Source of the DNA: Arsenicitalea aurantiaca
GTDB taxonomy: Bacteria > Pseudomonadota > Alphaproteobacteria > Rhizobiales > Devosiaceae
NCBI RefSeq assembly: GCF_003994485.1
Contig: NZ_RZNJ01000006.1
Span: forward strand, 62,404-126,403
Length of the DNA stretch: 64,000 nt
Direction of reading: 5' to 3'
Both the position numbers and the translations under genes were made by a program. Shown one piece after another: positions 37,211-46,081 of this stretch. How positions within the stretch are numbered: the stretch's first letter is position 1; the number at the start of each line of letters is the position of its first letter. The notes beneath the pieces are model-generated. The model made no database searches and was not told where the DNA came from. It saw only the letters and a list, made by a program, of their open reading frames with translations.

Positions 37211-38551
37211 ATGCAGACCAGTTTCGCGCCCGAGCGGCTCGCCGACAGCCAGATCGCGTCCTCAGAGAAGATCTTGAGGACGTGCGTCCATTGCGGGTTC
37301 TGCACGGCAACCTGCCCCACTTACGTCTTGGGCGGCGACGAGCTCGACAGCCCGCGCGGGCGGATCTACCTCATCAAGGACATGCTCGAGAACGACAAGC
37401 CGGCGAGCAAGGCGGTGGTGACCCATGTCGACCGCTGCCTTTCCTGTCTTTCCTGCATGACCACCTGCCCCTCGGGCGTGCACTACATGCATCTGGTCGA
37501 TCATGCGCGGGCCCATATCGAAAAGACCTATCGGCGCCCGCTGGCCGACCGGATGGTACGGCGGCTCCTGGGCTTGGTGCTGCCGTACCCCGCGCGGTTC
37601 CGGGCCGCGCTGGTCGCAGGAAAACTGGCGCAGCCCTTCCGCGGCCTTCTGCGCGCGCTGCCCGGCGGGATGCGGCTCGATGCGATGCTGGGGCTCGTGC
37701 CCGCGCGCCTGCCCAAGGCCATTCGCACGTCCGCGCCCGCCATGGCGACGCCCCCGAGCGCGCGGATCGTGATGCTCGGGGGCTGCGCGCAGACGGTTTT
37801 GAAGCCAGCGATCAACGCGGCGACCGATCGGCTGCTGGCGCGGCTCGGGGTCGAGGTGGTGGCGGCGCCCGGCGAGGGCTGTTGCGGGGCGCTCGTCCAC
37901 CATATGGGCGACGAGGCGGGGAGCCACCGCTTCGCCCGCGCCAATATCGATGCCTGGACCAGGGTGATCGAGGCGGACGGGCTTGACGCGATCATCATCA
38001 CCGCATCGGGATGCGGGACGACGATCAAGGATTACGGCTTCATGTTCCGCAACGACCCCGCCTATGCCGAAAAGGCGGCGCGGGTGTCGGCACTGGCCAT
38101 GGACATCACCGAATTCCTCGCCACCCGCGCCATCGCGCCCACGATCGCGACCGGGCAGGTGGTAGCCTATCACTCGGCCTGCTCGATGCAGCATGGCCAG
38201 CAGATCAAGGACCAGCCCAAGACGCTGCTGAAGGCGGCGGGGTTTGTGGTCAAGGACGTGCCCGAGGGCCATATCTGCTGCGGATCGGCAGGCACCTACA
38301 ACATTCTGCAGCCCGAAATCGCCGGCCAGTTGCGGGCGCGCAAGGTGGCCAATATCGAGCGGGTGCGGCCGGAGATCATCGCCACGGGCAATATCGGGTG
38401 CATGACGCAGATCGGGCTCGCGACCGGCATCCCCATCGTCCACACCATCGAACTGCTCGACTGGGCGACGGGCGGGCCGATGCCGGCCGAGCTCGAGGGG
38501 CGCATCGGGTCGGACGGGAAAGACGCCACCGCGCCGGTCGCGGCGCAATAG
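37211..38551 (+). CDS. glcF: glycolate oxidase iron-sulfur subunit GlcF
   Basis: The 446-residue subunit carries electrons from the flavin subunits toward the quinone pool. Two N-terminal 4Fe-4S ligand sets are seen, CVHCGFCTATCP near residue 25 and CLSCLSCMTTCP near 76. Two CCG-type domains follow (GEGCCGALVHH near 222, ICCGSAGTYNILQPE near 355). It starts immediately after the glcE stop. The downstream reductase gene follows after 16 bp. Confidence 0.94.
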   Translation: MQTSFAPERLADSQIASSEKILRTCVHCGFCTATCPTYVLGGDELDSPRGRIYLIKDMLENDKPASKAVVTHVDRCLSCLSCMTTCPSGVHYMHLVDHARAHIEKTYRRPLADRMVRRLLGLVLPYPARFRAALVAGKLAQPFRGLLRALPGGMRLDAMLGLVPARLPKAIRTSAPAMATPPSARIVMLGGCAQTVLKPAINAATDRLLARLGVEVVAAPGEGCCGALVHHMGDEAGSHRFARANIDAWTRVIEADGLDAIIITASGCGTTIKDYGFMFRNDPAYAEKAARVSALAMDITEFLATRAIAPTIATGQVVAYHSACSMQHGQQIKDQPKTLLKAAGFVVKDVPEGHICCGSAGTYNILQPEIAGQLRARKVANIERVRPEIIATGNIGCMTQIGLATGIPIVHTIELLDWATGGPMPAELEGRIGSDGKDATAPVAAQ

Positions 38552-38567
38552 CACAAAGGAGGCCGCA

Positions 38568-39437
38568 ATGGCACGGACCGCATTCATCGGGCTCGGGGTA
38601 ATGGGCTTTCCCATGGCGCGCCACCTGCTGGCCAAGGGGCATGAGGTGACGGTCTACAACCGCACCGGGACGAAGGCAGAAGCGTTTGTTGCCGAGCATG
38701 GCGGCAGGAGCGCGCCGACGCCGCGCGCGGCCGCGAAGGGCAATGAATTCGTCTTCTGCTGCGTCGGCAATGACGAGGATCTCCGCTCGGTGACCCTCGG
38801 GGCGGACGGCGCTTTTGGGGGGATGGACGCGGGCGCGGTCTTTGCCGACCACACCACCGCCTCGGCGGATATCGCGCGCGAACTCGGCGCCGCTGCCGAA
38901 GCGGCCGGGTTCGGCTTTCTCGACGCGCCGGTCTCGGGCGGACAGGCGGGCGCCGAGAATGGCGTGCTCACCGTGATGGCGGGGGGCGAGGCAGACGTCT
39001 TTGCGCGCGCCCGGGCGGTGATGGAGGCCTATGGCCGCTCGGTCAGCCTGATCGGGCCGACCGGTTCGGGGCAGCTGGCCAAGATGATGAACCAGATCTG
39101 CATTGCCGGAGTGGTCGAGGGGCTCGCCGAGGCCATTCATTTCGGCAAGCGTTCGGGGCTCGACATCGAAAAGGTGATCGGGGCGATCTCGGGCGGGGCA
39201 GCGCAGAGCTGGCAGATGGAAAACCGCTGGAAGGCGATGGACGAAGGCGCGTTCGACTTCGGCTTTGCGGTCGACTGGATGCGCAAGGATCTCGACATCT
39301 GCCTTGCCGAAGCACGCCGCAATGGCGCGAAACTGCCGCTGACCGCGCTCGTCGACCAGTTCTACGCCGAGGTGCAGAGCCTTGGTGGCAAGCGCTGGGA
39401 CACTGCGAGCCTGATCGCCCGGCTCGAGCGCGACTGA
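38568..39437 (+). CDS. 3-hydroxyisobutyrate dehydrogenase-family oxidoreductase
   Basis: The 289-residue NAD(P)-dependent beta-hydroxyacid dehydrogenase has the Rossmann motif FIGLGVMGFPMARHL at residues 6-20, the substrate loop DAPVSGGQAGAENG near 121 and the catalytic Lys in GSGQLAKMMNQI near 168. Relatives include 2-hydroxy-3-oxopropionate (tartronate semialdehyde) reductase and glyoxylate/succinate semialdehyde reductases. Its place 16 bp after glcDEF, with an AAAGGAGG site, suggests a role in the fate of glyoxylate, for instance as a tartronate semialdehyde reductase. No glyoxylate carboligase is visible. Confidence 0.87.
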   Translation: MARTAFIGLGVMGFPMARHLLAKGHEVTVYNRTGTKAEAFVAEHGGRSAPTPRAAAKGNEFVFCCVGNDEDLRSVTLGADGAFGGMDAGAVFADHTTASADIARELGAAAEAAGFGFLDAPVSGGQAGAENGVLTVMAGGEADVFARARAVMEAYGRSVSLIGPTGSGQLAKMMNQICIAGVVEGLAEAIHFGKRSGLDIEKVIGAISGGAAQSWQMENRWKAMDEGAFDFGFAVDWMRKDLDICLAEARRNGAKLPLTALVDQFYAEVQSLGGKRWDTASLIARLERD

Positions 39438-39464
39438 GCCCAAAGCACGGCCATTTACAGCTGA

Positions 39465-39482
39465 TTAGGCGTTCTTGCCTAA
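39465..39482. repeat. short palindrome upstream of the MotA-type gene
   Basis: TTAGGC (39465-39470) and GCCTAA (39477-39482) form a perfect inverted repeat around GTTCTT, about 47 bp before the start codon. It could be an operator. No protein can be assigned. Confidence 0.4.
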
Positions 39483-39528
39483 GGTGGTCCCGATCGCGCC
39501 AGAAGGCGGCGGCCTCGGGGGTACCAGA

Positions 39529-40299
39529 ATGGACATCGCAACGATTGTCGGCCTGATCGTAGGGGCCGCGGTGATCAGCTTTGCGATCTATCTGGGCGGC
39601 TCGTTCATGGCGTTCGTGGACGCCCCTTCGATTCTGATCGTGATCGGGGGCGGGTTCGCCGCGACGCTGATCCGCTTCCCGATGATGGGGATCGCCGGGG
39701 CGCTGGTGACCGGGGCGCGCGAAGCCTTCATCCACAAGAAGCGCGAGCCGCGCGAACTCATCAACACCCTTGCCCAGATGAGCGAGACGGTGCGCCGCTC
39801 CGGCCCGCTCGGTCTCGAAGAGGTCGAGATCGACGAGCCCAACCTCAAGAAGGGCGCCCAGTTCATCGCCGATGGCTATGAGGGCGGGTTCATCCGCGAA
39901 TCCATGGAGCTGGCACGCGACCAGTACCTGACCCGGCTTTCTGAAGGGCAGCGCGTCTTCAAGTCGCTCGGGGACGCCGCGCCCGCCTTCGGGATGATCG
40001 GCACGCTGGTGGGGCTCGTGCAGATGCTGGGCAATATGGAGGATCCCTCCAAGATCGGCCCGGCCATGGCCGTGGCGCTCCTGACGACGCTTTATGGCGC
40101 GGTGATCGCCAACCTCGTCTGCCTGCCCATGGCCGACAAGCTTTCGGCCAAGCTCGACGTGGAGGAGATCAACCAGACGCTGATCATCGACGGCGTGCTG
40201 GCCGTGCGCGAGGGGCTGAGCCCGACGCTGATCCGCGAAAAGCTCGTCGCCTATCTGCCGGAGAACCAGGACAAGCCGCTCGAGGCGGCGGCTGCCTGA
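39529..40299 (+). CDS. MotA/PomA-type ion channel stator protein
   Basis: The 256-residue inner-membrane protein has four hydrophobic segments, two near the N-terminus (IVGLIVGAAVISFAIYLGG, ILIVIGGGFAATLI) and two near residues 150-200 (GDAAPAFGMIGTLVGLVQML, LLTTLYGAVIANLVCLPMAD). The cytoplasmic loop between them is typical of MotA/PomA. Length and the short loop fit the sodium-type PomA/MotP group better than E. coli MotA. Its stop and the MotB-type start overlap by one base. The ATG at 39529 is preferred over an upstream codon because it starts the first helix cleanly. Confidence 0.88.
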   Translation: MDIATIVGLIVGAAVISFAIYLGGSFMAFVDAPSILIVIGGGFAATLIRFPMMGIAGALVTGAREAFIHKKREPRELINTLAQMSETVRRSGPLGLEEVEIDEPNLKKGAQFIADGYEGGFIRESMELARDQYLTRLSEGQRVFKSLGDAAPAFGMIGTLVGLVQMLGNMEDPSKIGPAMAVALLTTLYGAVIANLVCLPMADKLSAKLDVEEINQTLIIDGVLAVREGLSPTLIREKLVAYLPENQDKPLEAAAA

Positions 40300-41150
40300 T
40301 GGCCCGCAAGAAAGCCAAGGCCGCGGGCGTGCCGGAATGGCTCGTCACCTTTGCGGACCTGATGTCGATCCTCGTCTGCTTTTTCGTGCTCATCATCTCG
40401 TTCTCGATACCCGACGAGGAGCGCCTGCAGGTGGTGGCCGGCTCGATGCGCGACGCCTTCGGCATGGTGGACTGGGCACGCCGGGCCGGCGTGATCGAGC
40501 GCGAGGGCAACCCCAACCGGGAGCACATGCGCATATTGAGCCCCGAGGAGACCCGGGAAAGCCTCGACATCGCGACCGAGCCGCATGACGCCGACGAGCA
40601 GCGGGCGAACCTGCCCAACACGGCCGCGGGCCTCCATTCGGAGACCGAGCAGAGCCGGCAGTTCGCGCTGGCGGCGGCAAGCATCAGGCAGGCCTGGCAG
40701 CAGATGCCGGACGTGACGCGGATCGCGGACAATCTGCTGGTCGAGGAAACACCCGAAGGCCTCGCCATCCGCATCATGGACCAGCAGGGCCGGCCGATGT
40801 TCGCCGAAGGCGCCAAATACCCCTTCGAGGCGACGCGCCGGGCGATCGCGGCGCTCGCGCCCATTCTCGCGCGCCTGCCCAACCCGGTCGTCATCACCGG
40901 TCATGTGGCCGCGGGCGCGGTCTATCCCGACCCGCGCTATGATGGCTGGCACCTGACCGCTGACCGCGCCAATGTGGTGCGCGGCATTCTCGAGGAATTC
41001 GGGCTTCCGGGCGGGCGCATCCATTCGGTGGTGGGCCGCGGGACCGGGCAGCCGCTCTTTGCCAACGACCCCTACATGTCGGCGAACCAGCGGGTCGAGA
41101 TCCTGCTGCGCCACGAAGCGCCGCCCGTTCCCGCCGATCTCAGGCCGTGA
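40299..41150 (+). CDS. MotB-type stator protein with OmpA-like domain
   Basis: The 283-residue partner of the preceding MotA-type protein has one N-terminal membrane helix. It carries the ion-binding aspartate in WLVTFADLMSILVCFFVLII (near residue 19). The C-terminal OmpA/MotB peptidoglycan-binding domain includes VVITGHVAAG near 205, WHLTADRANVV near 224 and QRVEILLRHE near the end. No other flagellar gene is in the window, so these may be stators encoded away from the main flagellar cluster. Confidence 0.88.
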   Translation: MARKKAKAAGVPEWLVTFADLMSILVCFFVLIISFSIPDEERLQVVAGSMRDAFGMVDWARRAGVIEREGNPNREHMRILSPEETRESLDIATEPHDADEQRANLPNTAAGLHSETEQSRQFALAAASIRQAWQQMPDVTRIADNLLVEETPEGLAIRIMDQQGRPMFAEGAKYPFEATRRAIAALAPILARLPNPVVITGHVAAGAVYPDPRYDGWHLTADRANVVRGILEEFGLPGGRIHSVVGRGTGQPLFANDPYMSANQRVEILLRHEAPPVPADLRP

Positions 41151-41156
41151 GGGCGC

Positions 41157-41579
41157 TCAGACGAGGCGCTTGCCATCTTTATCGATCACGACCTCGCCAT
41201 CTTCCTTGGTGAAGGGGCCGATATCGGGATTGGGGAGAATGTCGAGCACCAGTTCGGAGGGCCGGCACTGGCGCACGCCCTTTTCGGTGACGACGAAGGG
41301 GCGGTTGATGAGGATCGGGTGGGCGAGCATGGCCTCGATCAGCGCCGCATCGGACAGAGCGGGGTCATCGAGCCCCAGTTCGGCATAGACCGGTTCCTTG
41401 GTCCGCATCGCCTCGCGCACGGTGAGACCGGAGCGCGCGATGAGATCGCGGAGGGTTTCGCGTGTCGGCGGGGTTTCGAGATAGGGCACGATCTCGGGCT
41501 CGACGCCGGACTGGCGGATCATGGCGAGGGTGTTGCGCGAGGTGCCGCAGAGGGGGTTGTGGTAGATGGTGATGGTCAT
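41157..41579 (-). CDS. arsC: glutaredoxin-dependent arsenate reductase
   Basis: It reduces arsenate to arsenite. The 140-residue protein is of the thioredoxin-fold, E. coli plasmid type, with the catalytic cysteine in [17 protein letters not shown] near residue 11. Later arginine-containing positions lie in [20 protein letters not shown]. It is the last gene of the minus-strand ars operon and overlaps the acr3 stop by four bases. A much longer reading frame runs upstream inside acr3 but is not coding. It is unrelated in fold to the second arsenate reductase in the same operon. Confidence 0.93.
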   Translation of the reverse strand: MTITIYHNPLCGTSRNTLAMIRQSGVEPEIVPYLETPPTRETLRDLIARSGLTVREAMRTKEPVYAELGLDDPALSDAALIEAMLAHPILINRPFVVTEKGVRQCRPSELVLDILPNPDIGPFTKEDGEVVIDKDGKRLV

Positions 41580-42646
41580 TGCGGGTTTGCCTCGAAATGG
41601 TGCTGGGTTCGGTTGGCGAAGGCGACGAGCGAGAGCATGACGGGCACCTCGACGAGAACCCCGACCACGGTGGCGAGGGCGGCGCCGGAATTGAGCCCGA
41701 AGAGCGAAATGGCGACCGCGACCGAAAGCTCGAAGAAATTCGAGGTGCCGATGAGCGCGCAAGGGGCGGCGACGTTGAAGGGCACCTTCCACTTCCAGGC
41801 GGCGAAATAGGTGAGCCCGAATATGCCGTAGGACTGGATGAGTAGCGGGATGGCGATCAGCAGGATGACCAGCGGATTGGCGAGGATGGTCTCGCCCTGG
41901 AACCCGAAGAGCAGGACCACCGTGGCAAGCAGGCCCAGCACCGAGGCGGGCTTGATGCGGGCGGTGAAGGCGGCGATCCGGCCGGTATCGGGGTTGCCGC
42001 GCAGCAGGATGGCGCGGGTCGCGATGCCGGCAAGGAGCGGGACGACCACATAGAGCCCGACCGAGAGCAGGAGCGTCTCCCATGGGATTGTGAACTCGGT
42101 GAGCCCGAGCAACAGGGCGACGATGGGGGCGAAGGCCACCACCATGATGGCATCGTTCACCGAGACCTGGACGAGGGTGTAGTTCGGATCGCCGCGCGTC
42201 AGCTGGGACCAGACGAAGACCATGGCGGTGCAGGGGGCAGCGCCGAGGAGGATGAGGCCGGCGATATACTGCTGGGCATCGGCAGGCTCGATCAGCGGGG
42301 CGAAGACGATGTTGAAGAAGAAGACCGCGAGCAGCGCCATGGTGAAGGGCTTGATCAGCCAGTTGACCACGAGCGTCAGCACCAGCCCCTTGGGCTGGCG
42401 ACCGACCTGTCCGATGGCGGAGAAATCGACCGCCACCATCATCGGATAGACCATCGCCCAGATCAGAAGCGCGACGACGAAGTTGACCGAGGCGTGTTCG
42501 AGCCCGGCAAGGCCGGCAAAGAACCCCGGCAAGAGATTGCCGAGCACGATGCCGGCAAGGATGCAGAGCGCCACCCACACCGAGAGCCATTTTTCAAAGA
42601 GGCCAATGCCGGCGGGCGCGCGCAGGGTCGGGGATGGGGAGGTCAA
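41576..42646 (-). CDS. acr3: ACR3-family arsenite efflux permease
   Basis: It exports arsenite across the inner membrane. The 356-residue protein has about ten membrane helices, starting [18 protein letters not shown]. The Acr3 cysteine sits in [20 protein letters not shown] near residue 130, and a Glu lies in [18 protein letters not shown]. The only in-frame start compatible with this N-terminus is TTG at 42646, which overlaps the stop of the upstream reductase (TTGA). Translational coupling would explain the weak start. The frame is open further upstream inside that gene. Confidence 0.9.
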   Translation of the reverse strand: MTSPSPTLRAPAGIGLFEKWLSVWVALCILAGIVLGNLLPGFFAGLAGLEHASVNFVVALLIWAMVYPMMVAVDFSAIGQVGRQPKGLVLTLVVNWLIKPFTMALLAVFFFNIVFAPLIEPADAQQYIAGLILLGAAPCTAMVFVWSQLTRGDPNYTLVQVSVNDAIMVVAFAPIVALLLGLTEFTIPWETLLLSVGLYVVVPLLAGIATRAILLRGNPDTGRIAAFTARIKPASVLGLLATVVLLFGFQGETILANPLVILLIAIPLLIQSYGIFGLTYFAAWKWKVPFNVAAPCALIGTSNFFELSVAVAISLFGLNSGAALATVVGVLVEVPVMLSLVAFANRTQHHFEANPQ

Positions 42647-43152
42647 GCGGAATGGTCCGATGTGTGGCCGATGGCGTCGAGCTCGGACTTCAGCGCGAGG
42701 CGGTCGAGGCTGGAAATGGGCAGGTTGAGCAGGAGCGAGATGCGATTGCCCAGCATGCGGGCGGCTTCGGCGAAGGCGTAGCGGCGCTCGGCCTCGGTGC
42801 CGGTGGCGGCAGCCGAATCGGGGACGCCCCAATGGGCGGTCATGGGATGGCCGGGCCAGATCGGGCAGGCTTCGCTCGCGGCGGCATCGCAGACGGTGAA
42901 GATGAAATCGAACCGCGGCGCATCGGGGCCGGCGAATTCATCCCATCTCTTGGAGCGGGCAAAGCCGGTATCGATGCCCAGACTGCCGAGCAGTTCGAGA
43001 GCATAAGGGTGAACCTCGCCCTTGGGGTGGCTGCCGGCGGAGCGGGCGATGAAGCGCCCCTCGCCGTCTCGGTTCAGCAGGCCTTCGGCGATGATGGACC
43101 GGGCCGAATTGCCGGTGCACAGGAACAGGACGGAATAGGGCGTGTCACGCAC
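42643..43152 (-). CDS. arsC: arsenate reductase, low-molecular-weight phosphatase type
   Basis: The 169-residue protein has the LMW protein phosphatase P-loop [11 protein letters not shown] near residue 9, the fold used by thioredoxin- or mycothiol-linked arsenate reductases. Further on are [20 protein letters not shown], with the redox cysteines, and [11 protein letters not shown]. The GTG start at 43152 lies within the last codons of arsR (eight-base overlap), and the stop overlaps the acr3 start. Some relatives annotated ArsI/ArsC also act as general phosphatases, but the operon argues for arsenate. Confidence 0.9.
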   Translation of the reverse strand: MRDTPYSVLFLCTGNSARSIIAEGLLNRDGEGRFIARSAGSHPKGEVHPYALELLGSLGIDTGFARSKRWDEFAGPDAPRFDFIFTVCDAAASEACPIWPGHPMTAHWGVPDSAAATGTEAERRYAFAEAARMLGNRISLLLNLPISSLDRLALKSELDAIGHTSDHSA

Positions 43153-43501
43153 AGCAGGCCTCGGGCTCTGGTTGCAGGCATTGCAGATTGGCAAGAAGGG
43201 GCGCGCAGACTTCGGCACGGCCGCCGCAGCAATCCTCGAGGAGGAAGGCGACGAGGGCGCCCGCGGTCGCGTAGCTCGCGCAATAGCGGATGACCCGTCC
43301 CTCGCGGGTCGCGGTGACGAGGCCGGCGCGCGCAAGAGCGGAAAGATGGGTGGAGACGGTGTTCTGCCGGCCCTCGACCGCATCGGCGATGGCGCCTGCA
43401 GGCATGCCCCCGGGCCCGGCCGCGACGAGCCGGCGGAAGATGGCGAGGCGGGTCGGCTGGGCGAGCGCGTCGAGCGCGAGGAGAGCGTTTTCTGTATCCA
43501 T
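43145..43501 (-). CDS. arsR: ArsR-family arsenite-responsive repressor
   Basis: The 118-residue winged-helix repressor has DALAQPTRLAIFRRLVAAGP near the N-terminus and the recognition helix region GRQNTVSTHLSALARAGLV at about 44-62. The metalloid-binding cysteines seem to be the C-terminal Cys91, Cys92 and Cys99 (EDCCGGRAEVCAPLL), as in the Acidithiobacillus-type ArsR, rather than the ELCVCDL site of E. coli ArsR. The start at 43501 removes a leader that would run through the operator. It is the first gene of the arsenic operon and likely represses it. Confidence 0.93.
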   Translation of the reverse strand: MDTENALLALDALAQPTRLAIFRRLVAAGPGGMPAGAIADAVEGRQNTVSTHLSALARAGLVTATREGRVIRYCASYATAGALVAFLLEDCCGGRAEVCAPLLANLQCLQPEPEACCA

Positions 43502-43511
43502 ATATCTGGAA

Positions 43512-43521
43512 ATATCGATAT
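43512..43521. promoter_or_regulatory. candidate ArsR operator
   Basis: The perfect palindrome ATATCGATAT lies 11 bp upstream of the arsR start codon, in an AT-rich patch unlike the surrounding DNA. The whole stretch from about 43500 to 43523 is rich in ATAT half-sites. Such sites are typical for autoregulated ArsR repressors. Confidence 0.55.
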
Positions 43522-43637
43522 GTAGTGCGCCCGTCAAGCCGTTCACAAGAGGGTCGATGACGGCAACTTTCCCCGCGCGGGCACGTTGGTCGGTCTTGAT
43601 TCAACAAGGGAAGCGGGCATACCCGCACAGGTGAACC

Positions 43638-44012
43638 ATGCGCATTCTGCACGCCTTTTCCATTCTCGCACTTCTGACGACCCCCGCCCTCGCCCAGGAG
43701 GCGACGCCCGAGGGGACGTGGCGCGACAGCTATGGCACGACGCTCCAGCTCTCGCTTTGCGGCGACGGCACGCAATTGTGCGCCACGCTGGTCGACGTCC
43801 ACGGGGATTCGCGGACCGAGGAAAACCTCGCCTATGTGAACCAGCAGATCATGCAGGCGGAGATGACCGCGCCAAATCAGTGGAGTGGCACGGTGATCTT
43901 CGATGGCAGCGAAGCCGCGAGCACGGCGACGCTGGTGGCGGCCGATACGCTCGAGATCCAGGGCTGCCGCGCGGCCATCCTCTGCCAGACCCTCTCTTTC
44001 ACCAGGATCTGA
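43638..44012 (+). CDS. small secreted protein of unknown function (DUF2147-like)
   Basis: The 124-residue protein has a clear signal peptide with likely cleavage after LTTPALA at residue 19. The mature protein begins QEATPEGTWRDSYGTTLQLSLCG and contains LCATLVDV and four cysteines, pointing to an oxidised, periplasmic fold. The GTWRD...GDG...CATL order recalls DUF2147 lipocalin-like proteins, but the match is weak. It is divergent from arsR and followed by its own terminator, so any link to arsenic is only positional. Confidence 0.7.
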   Translation: MRILHAFSILALLTTPALAQEATPEGTWRDSYGTTLQLSLCGDGTQLCATLVDVHGDSRTEENLAYVNQQIMQAEMTAPNQWSGTVIFDGSEAASTATLVAADTLEIQGCRAAILCQTLSFTRI

Positions 44013-44025
44013 GAGAGAGCCTATC

Positions 44026-44057
44026 GAGGGCGGGCGCCGAGCCTGCCCTCTTCTTTT
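44026..44057 (+). terminator. rho-independent terminator
   Basis: A 10-bp stem with one mismatch (GAGGGCGGGC at 44026-44035, GCCTGCCCTC at 44041-44050) runs into TTCTTTT. Confidence 0.8.
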
Positions 44058-44147
44058 GCATAAAGTCCGGGCATTTAATGCATTTGCCTGCCGATTGGGT
44101 CATTCCCTAATGTGCCGCAGCCGTTTCGGCCAATGAAGGGAAATCCA

Positions 44148-44717
44148 ATGAGACTTTCGATCGCCCTCGCAGCACTGATGCTCGCGACCCCTGCCCTCGC
44201 CCAGGACCTGCCGCTCCTCAATCAGATCGAGATGTTCGAGGCCGCCAAGGGCGACGGGCTGACGGGCGTTGCGCGCAAGACGCTGCCGGTCGATGCCCGG
44301 CCGGCGGTCGAGGGTGAGATCGTCGTCAGCATCATTCCAGGGGAAGGGGTTGAAACGCAGTCGCCGCCGGCGAGCGCGGGCGATTGGGTGGTGCGCAACC
44401 GATGCTTCGAGAACGTCGAGGACAATCCCGAAATCCTCGTCCGCGCTGCCCGCTTCCCCGAGCGCTACGGCCCGGCTCAGTCCGAGCCCGACGATGGCGG
44501 CTATAGCGAATTCCACCCCACTGGCGTCGAGATGGAATATTTCATCGTGACCGAAGAAACGGGCGAATTCCAGTTCACGGCGCCCTGGGGCGAGCCGATG
44601 GTCGCGCGGCCCGGCGACGCCATCGTGCAGATCCCCAATGATCCGGACGATACCTATCGCATCGCGCGGGTCGAGTTCGACTGCACCTATGAGGTGGTCG
44701 AGCCGGCCGCCGAGTAG
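44148..44717 (+). CDS. secreted protein of unknown function
   Basis: The 189-residue protein has a signal peptide (MRLSIALAALMLATPALA, residues 1-18) and a mature acidic domain with EGEIVVSIIPGEGVETQSPP, DWVVRNRC and a second cysteine near the end (EFDCTYEVVEP). The middle, MEYFIVTEETGEFQFTAPWG, looks beta-rich, and the shape suggests a small beta-barrel or cupin-like periplasmic protein. I recognise no family. The ATG at 44148 follows GAAGGG. It stands alone between two terminators. Confidence 0.72.
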   Translation: MRLSIALAALMLATPALAQDLPLLNQIEMFEAAKGDGLTGVARKTLPVDARPAVEGEIVVSIIPGEGVETQSPPASAGDWVVRNRCFENVEDNPEILVRAARFPERYGPAQSEPDDGGYSEFHPTGVEMEYFIVTEETGEFQFTAPWGEPMVARPGDAIVQIPNDPDDTYRIARVEFDCTYEVVEPAAE

Positions 44718-44723
44718 GACAAT

Positions 44724-44753
44724 GCGCCGGCTCCACCAGGGGCCGGCGCTTTT
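44724..44753 (+). terminator. rho-independent terminator
   Basis: A perfect 8-bp stem (GCGCCGGC at 44724-44731, GCCGGCGC at 44742-44749) is followed by TTTTCTTTT. It ends the secreted protein gene and lies just before the stop of the convergent aldolase gene. Confidence 0.85.
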
Positions 44754-44762
44754 CTTTTGTGG

Positions 44763-46007
44763 TCAGGCCTTGGCGAGCTTGGCCTGTTCGAGCGACCAGT
44801 ATTCCATGTCGAAGAGGTCAGGCTCCGAAATCGGGGTGAAGCGGCCATAGGCTTCGGCGGCCGGCACGATGCGGGCGGTCTGTTCGGCGAGATCGGCCGC
44901 GATGCGGGCGGCCTTGGCATTGGGCGCGATGCCGGCGAGCCCCATTCCTTCGATCAGGACGACGCGCGGCAGGGGATCGAGCATGATCTTCTTTTCGCTC
45001 GCGCGGGCCGCGTTGCGCTCGAAATAGGCCCTGTAGCGCTCGGCATATTCGTCGAGCCCGTGCGCGATGGTGGCGCGATCGGCATCGGGGGCAAGGATCA
45101 GAGGGAAGGGCTTGATGCGAATGACGTGATCGGGCGTCGCCGTGCCGCGATGGGCGATGTCGACGAGATCGGGGAGCGCGAGATAGGCGCGGATGGCCGG
45201 CGTGGAGCGGATATCGAAGGCGGTCCCGGCGCCGAAGGGGCCGTCACGTTCGGCGAGGATTTCGGCAAGCCGCGACAGGAGCCCATCGGGCGCTTCGGCA
45301 TCGCTTGGTTCGGGCGGCGGCAAAGCGGCGCCATGGGCCTCGAGTTCGGCCTCGGCGATCGAAACGAAGGTGATCATGCGCTCATAGGCGGTGCGTGCAT
45401 CGGGGCCGAAGGTGAAGAGCCCGTGATTTTCGAGCCAGAGCCCCTCGGCATCGGGGTTTTCGGCCTGGATGCGCCCGCCTTCGATGGAGAGATCGAAACC
45501 GGGCATGACATAGGGCACGAAGGCGAGCCGATCGCCATAGAGGGCGGCAACGCGCGCCGCCATGCCGGGCTGGTTGGCGAGCGCGAGGACGGCGCTCGAA
45601 TGGCTGTGATCAACGAAGGCTTCGGGAATGAAGGCGTGGAGAAGCGCCTCGACCGAGGGGTTGGGCGCCTTGGGATCAACGAGCGCCGAGCGCAGGAGCG
45701 CGACCATTTCGGGATCGGTGAGCTTCGTCCCCTCCCGAACCGGCAGCAGCGCCTCGAGCCGGACGGCGGGGAGGCCCGGGGCCTCGATGGTGTCGAGATC
45801 CCAGCCGCTGCCCTTGATGTGCATCAGCATGCCATCGGGGCCCGCGACCTTGACCGACGTATTGCCGCCCCCATGCATGACGAGGTCCGGATCCTGCCCG
45901 ATGAGGCGGGAGGAATAGATGCGGTGGCCGAGATCGGGATGGTGCCCCTCCTCGCGCGCCCTCGCGGCAAAAGCCTCGGCTTCCTCGTTGCTCCAGCGGC
46001 TATCCAT
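44763..46007 (-). CDS. class II aldolase/adducin family protein (RhaD-like aldolase part)
   Basis: The 414-residue protein matches the aldolase half of the bifunctional rhamnulose-phosphate aldolase/dehydrogenase proteins, without their C-terminal SDR half. Blocks are VMHGGGNTSVKVAGPDG near residue 42, the metal-binding histidines in FVDHSHSSAV near 133, and a later His in WLENHGLFTFGPDARTAYER. It lies downstream of lsrB in the AI-2 operon, the place taken by lsrF in E. coli. It may therefore act on phosphorylated AI-2 or another sugar phosphate. A hairpin between lsrB and this gene could lower its expression. Confidence 0.82.
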   Translation of the reverse strand: MDSRWSNEEAEAFAARAREEGHHPDLGHRIYSSRLIGQDPDLVMHGGGNTSVKVAGPDGMLMHIKGSGWDLDTIEAPGLPAVRLEALLPVREGTKLTDPEMVALLRSALVDPKAPNPSVEALLHAFIPEAFVDHSHSSAVLALANQPGMAARVAALYGDRLAFVPYVMPGFDLSIEGGRIQAENPDAEGLWLENHGLFTFGPDARTAYERMITFVSIAEAELEAHGAALPPPEPSDAEAPDGLLSRLAEILAERDGPFGAGTAFDIRSTPAIRAYLALPDLVDIAHRGTATPDHVIRIKPFPLILAPDADRATIAHGLDEYAERYRAYFERNAARASEKKIMLDPLPRVVLIEGMGLAGIAPNAKAARIAADLAEQTARIVPAAEAYGRFTPISEPDLFDMEYWSLEQAKLAKA

Positions 46008-46034
46008 CTTCGGGCATCCTTGGGTCAGATCATG

Positions 46035-46063
46035 AAAAAGGGCCGCCTCGGAAGAGGCGGCCC
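46035..46063 (-). terminator. terminator-like hairpin between lsrB and the aldolase gene
   Basis: On the minus strand a perfect 10-bp stem (GGGCCGCCTC/GAGGCGGCCC, 46063-46054 with 46049-46040) with a four-base loop runs into five T residues. It would end or attenuate transcription after lsrB. Confidence 0.85.
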
Positions 46064-46081
46064 GGAACGCGACGCTGTCGA

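Noticed and set aside
41157-42590. Long frame that would extend the glutaredoxin-type arsC upstream
   Set aside because: The first two-thirds lie out of frame within acr3. The conserved ArsC N-terminus starts at 41579.
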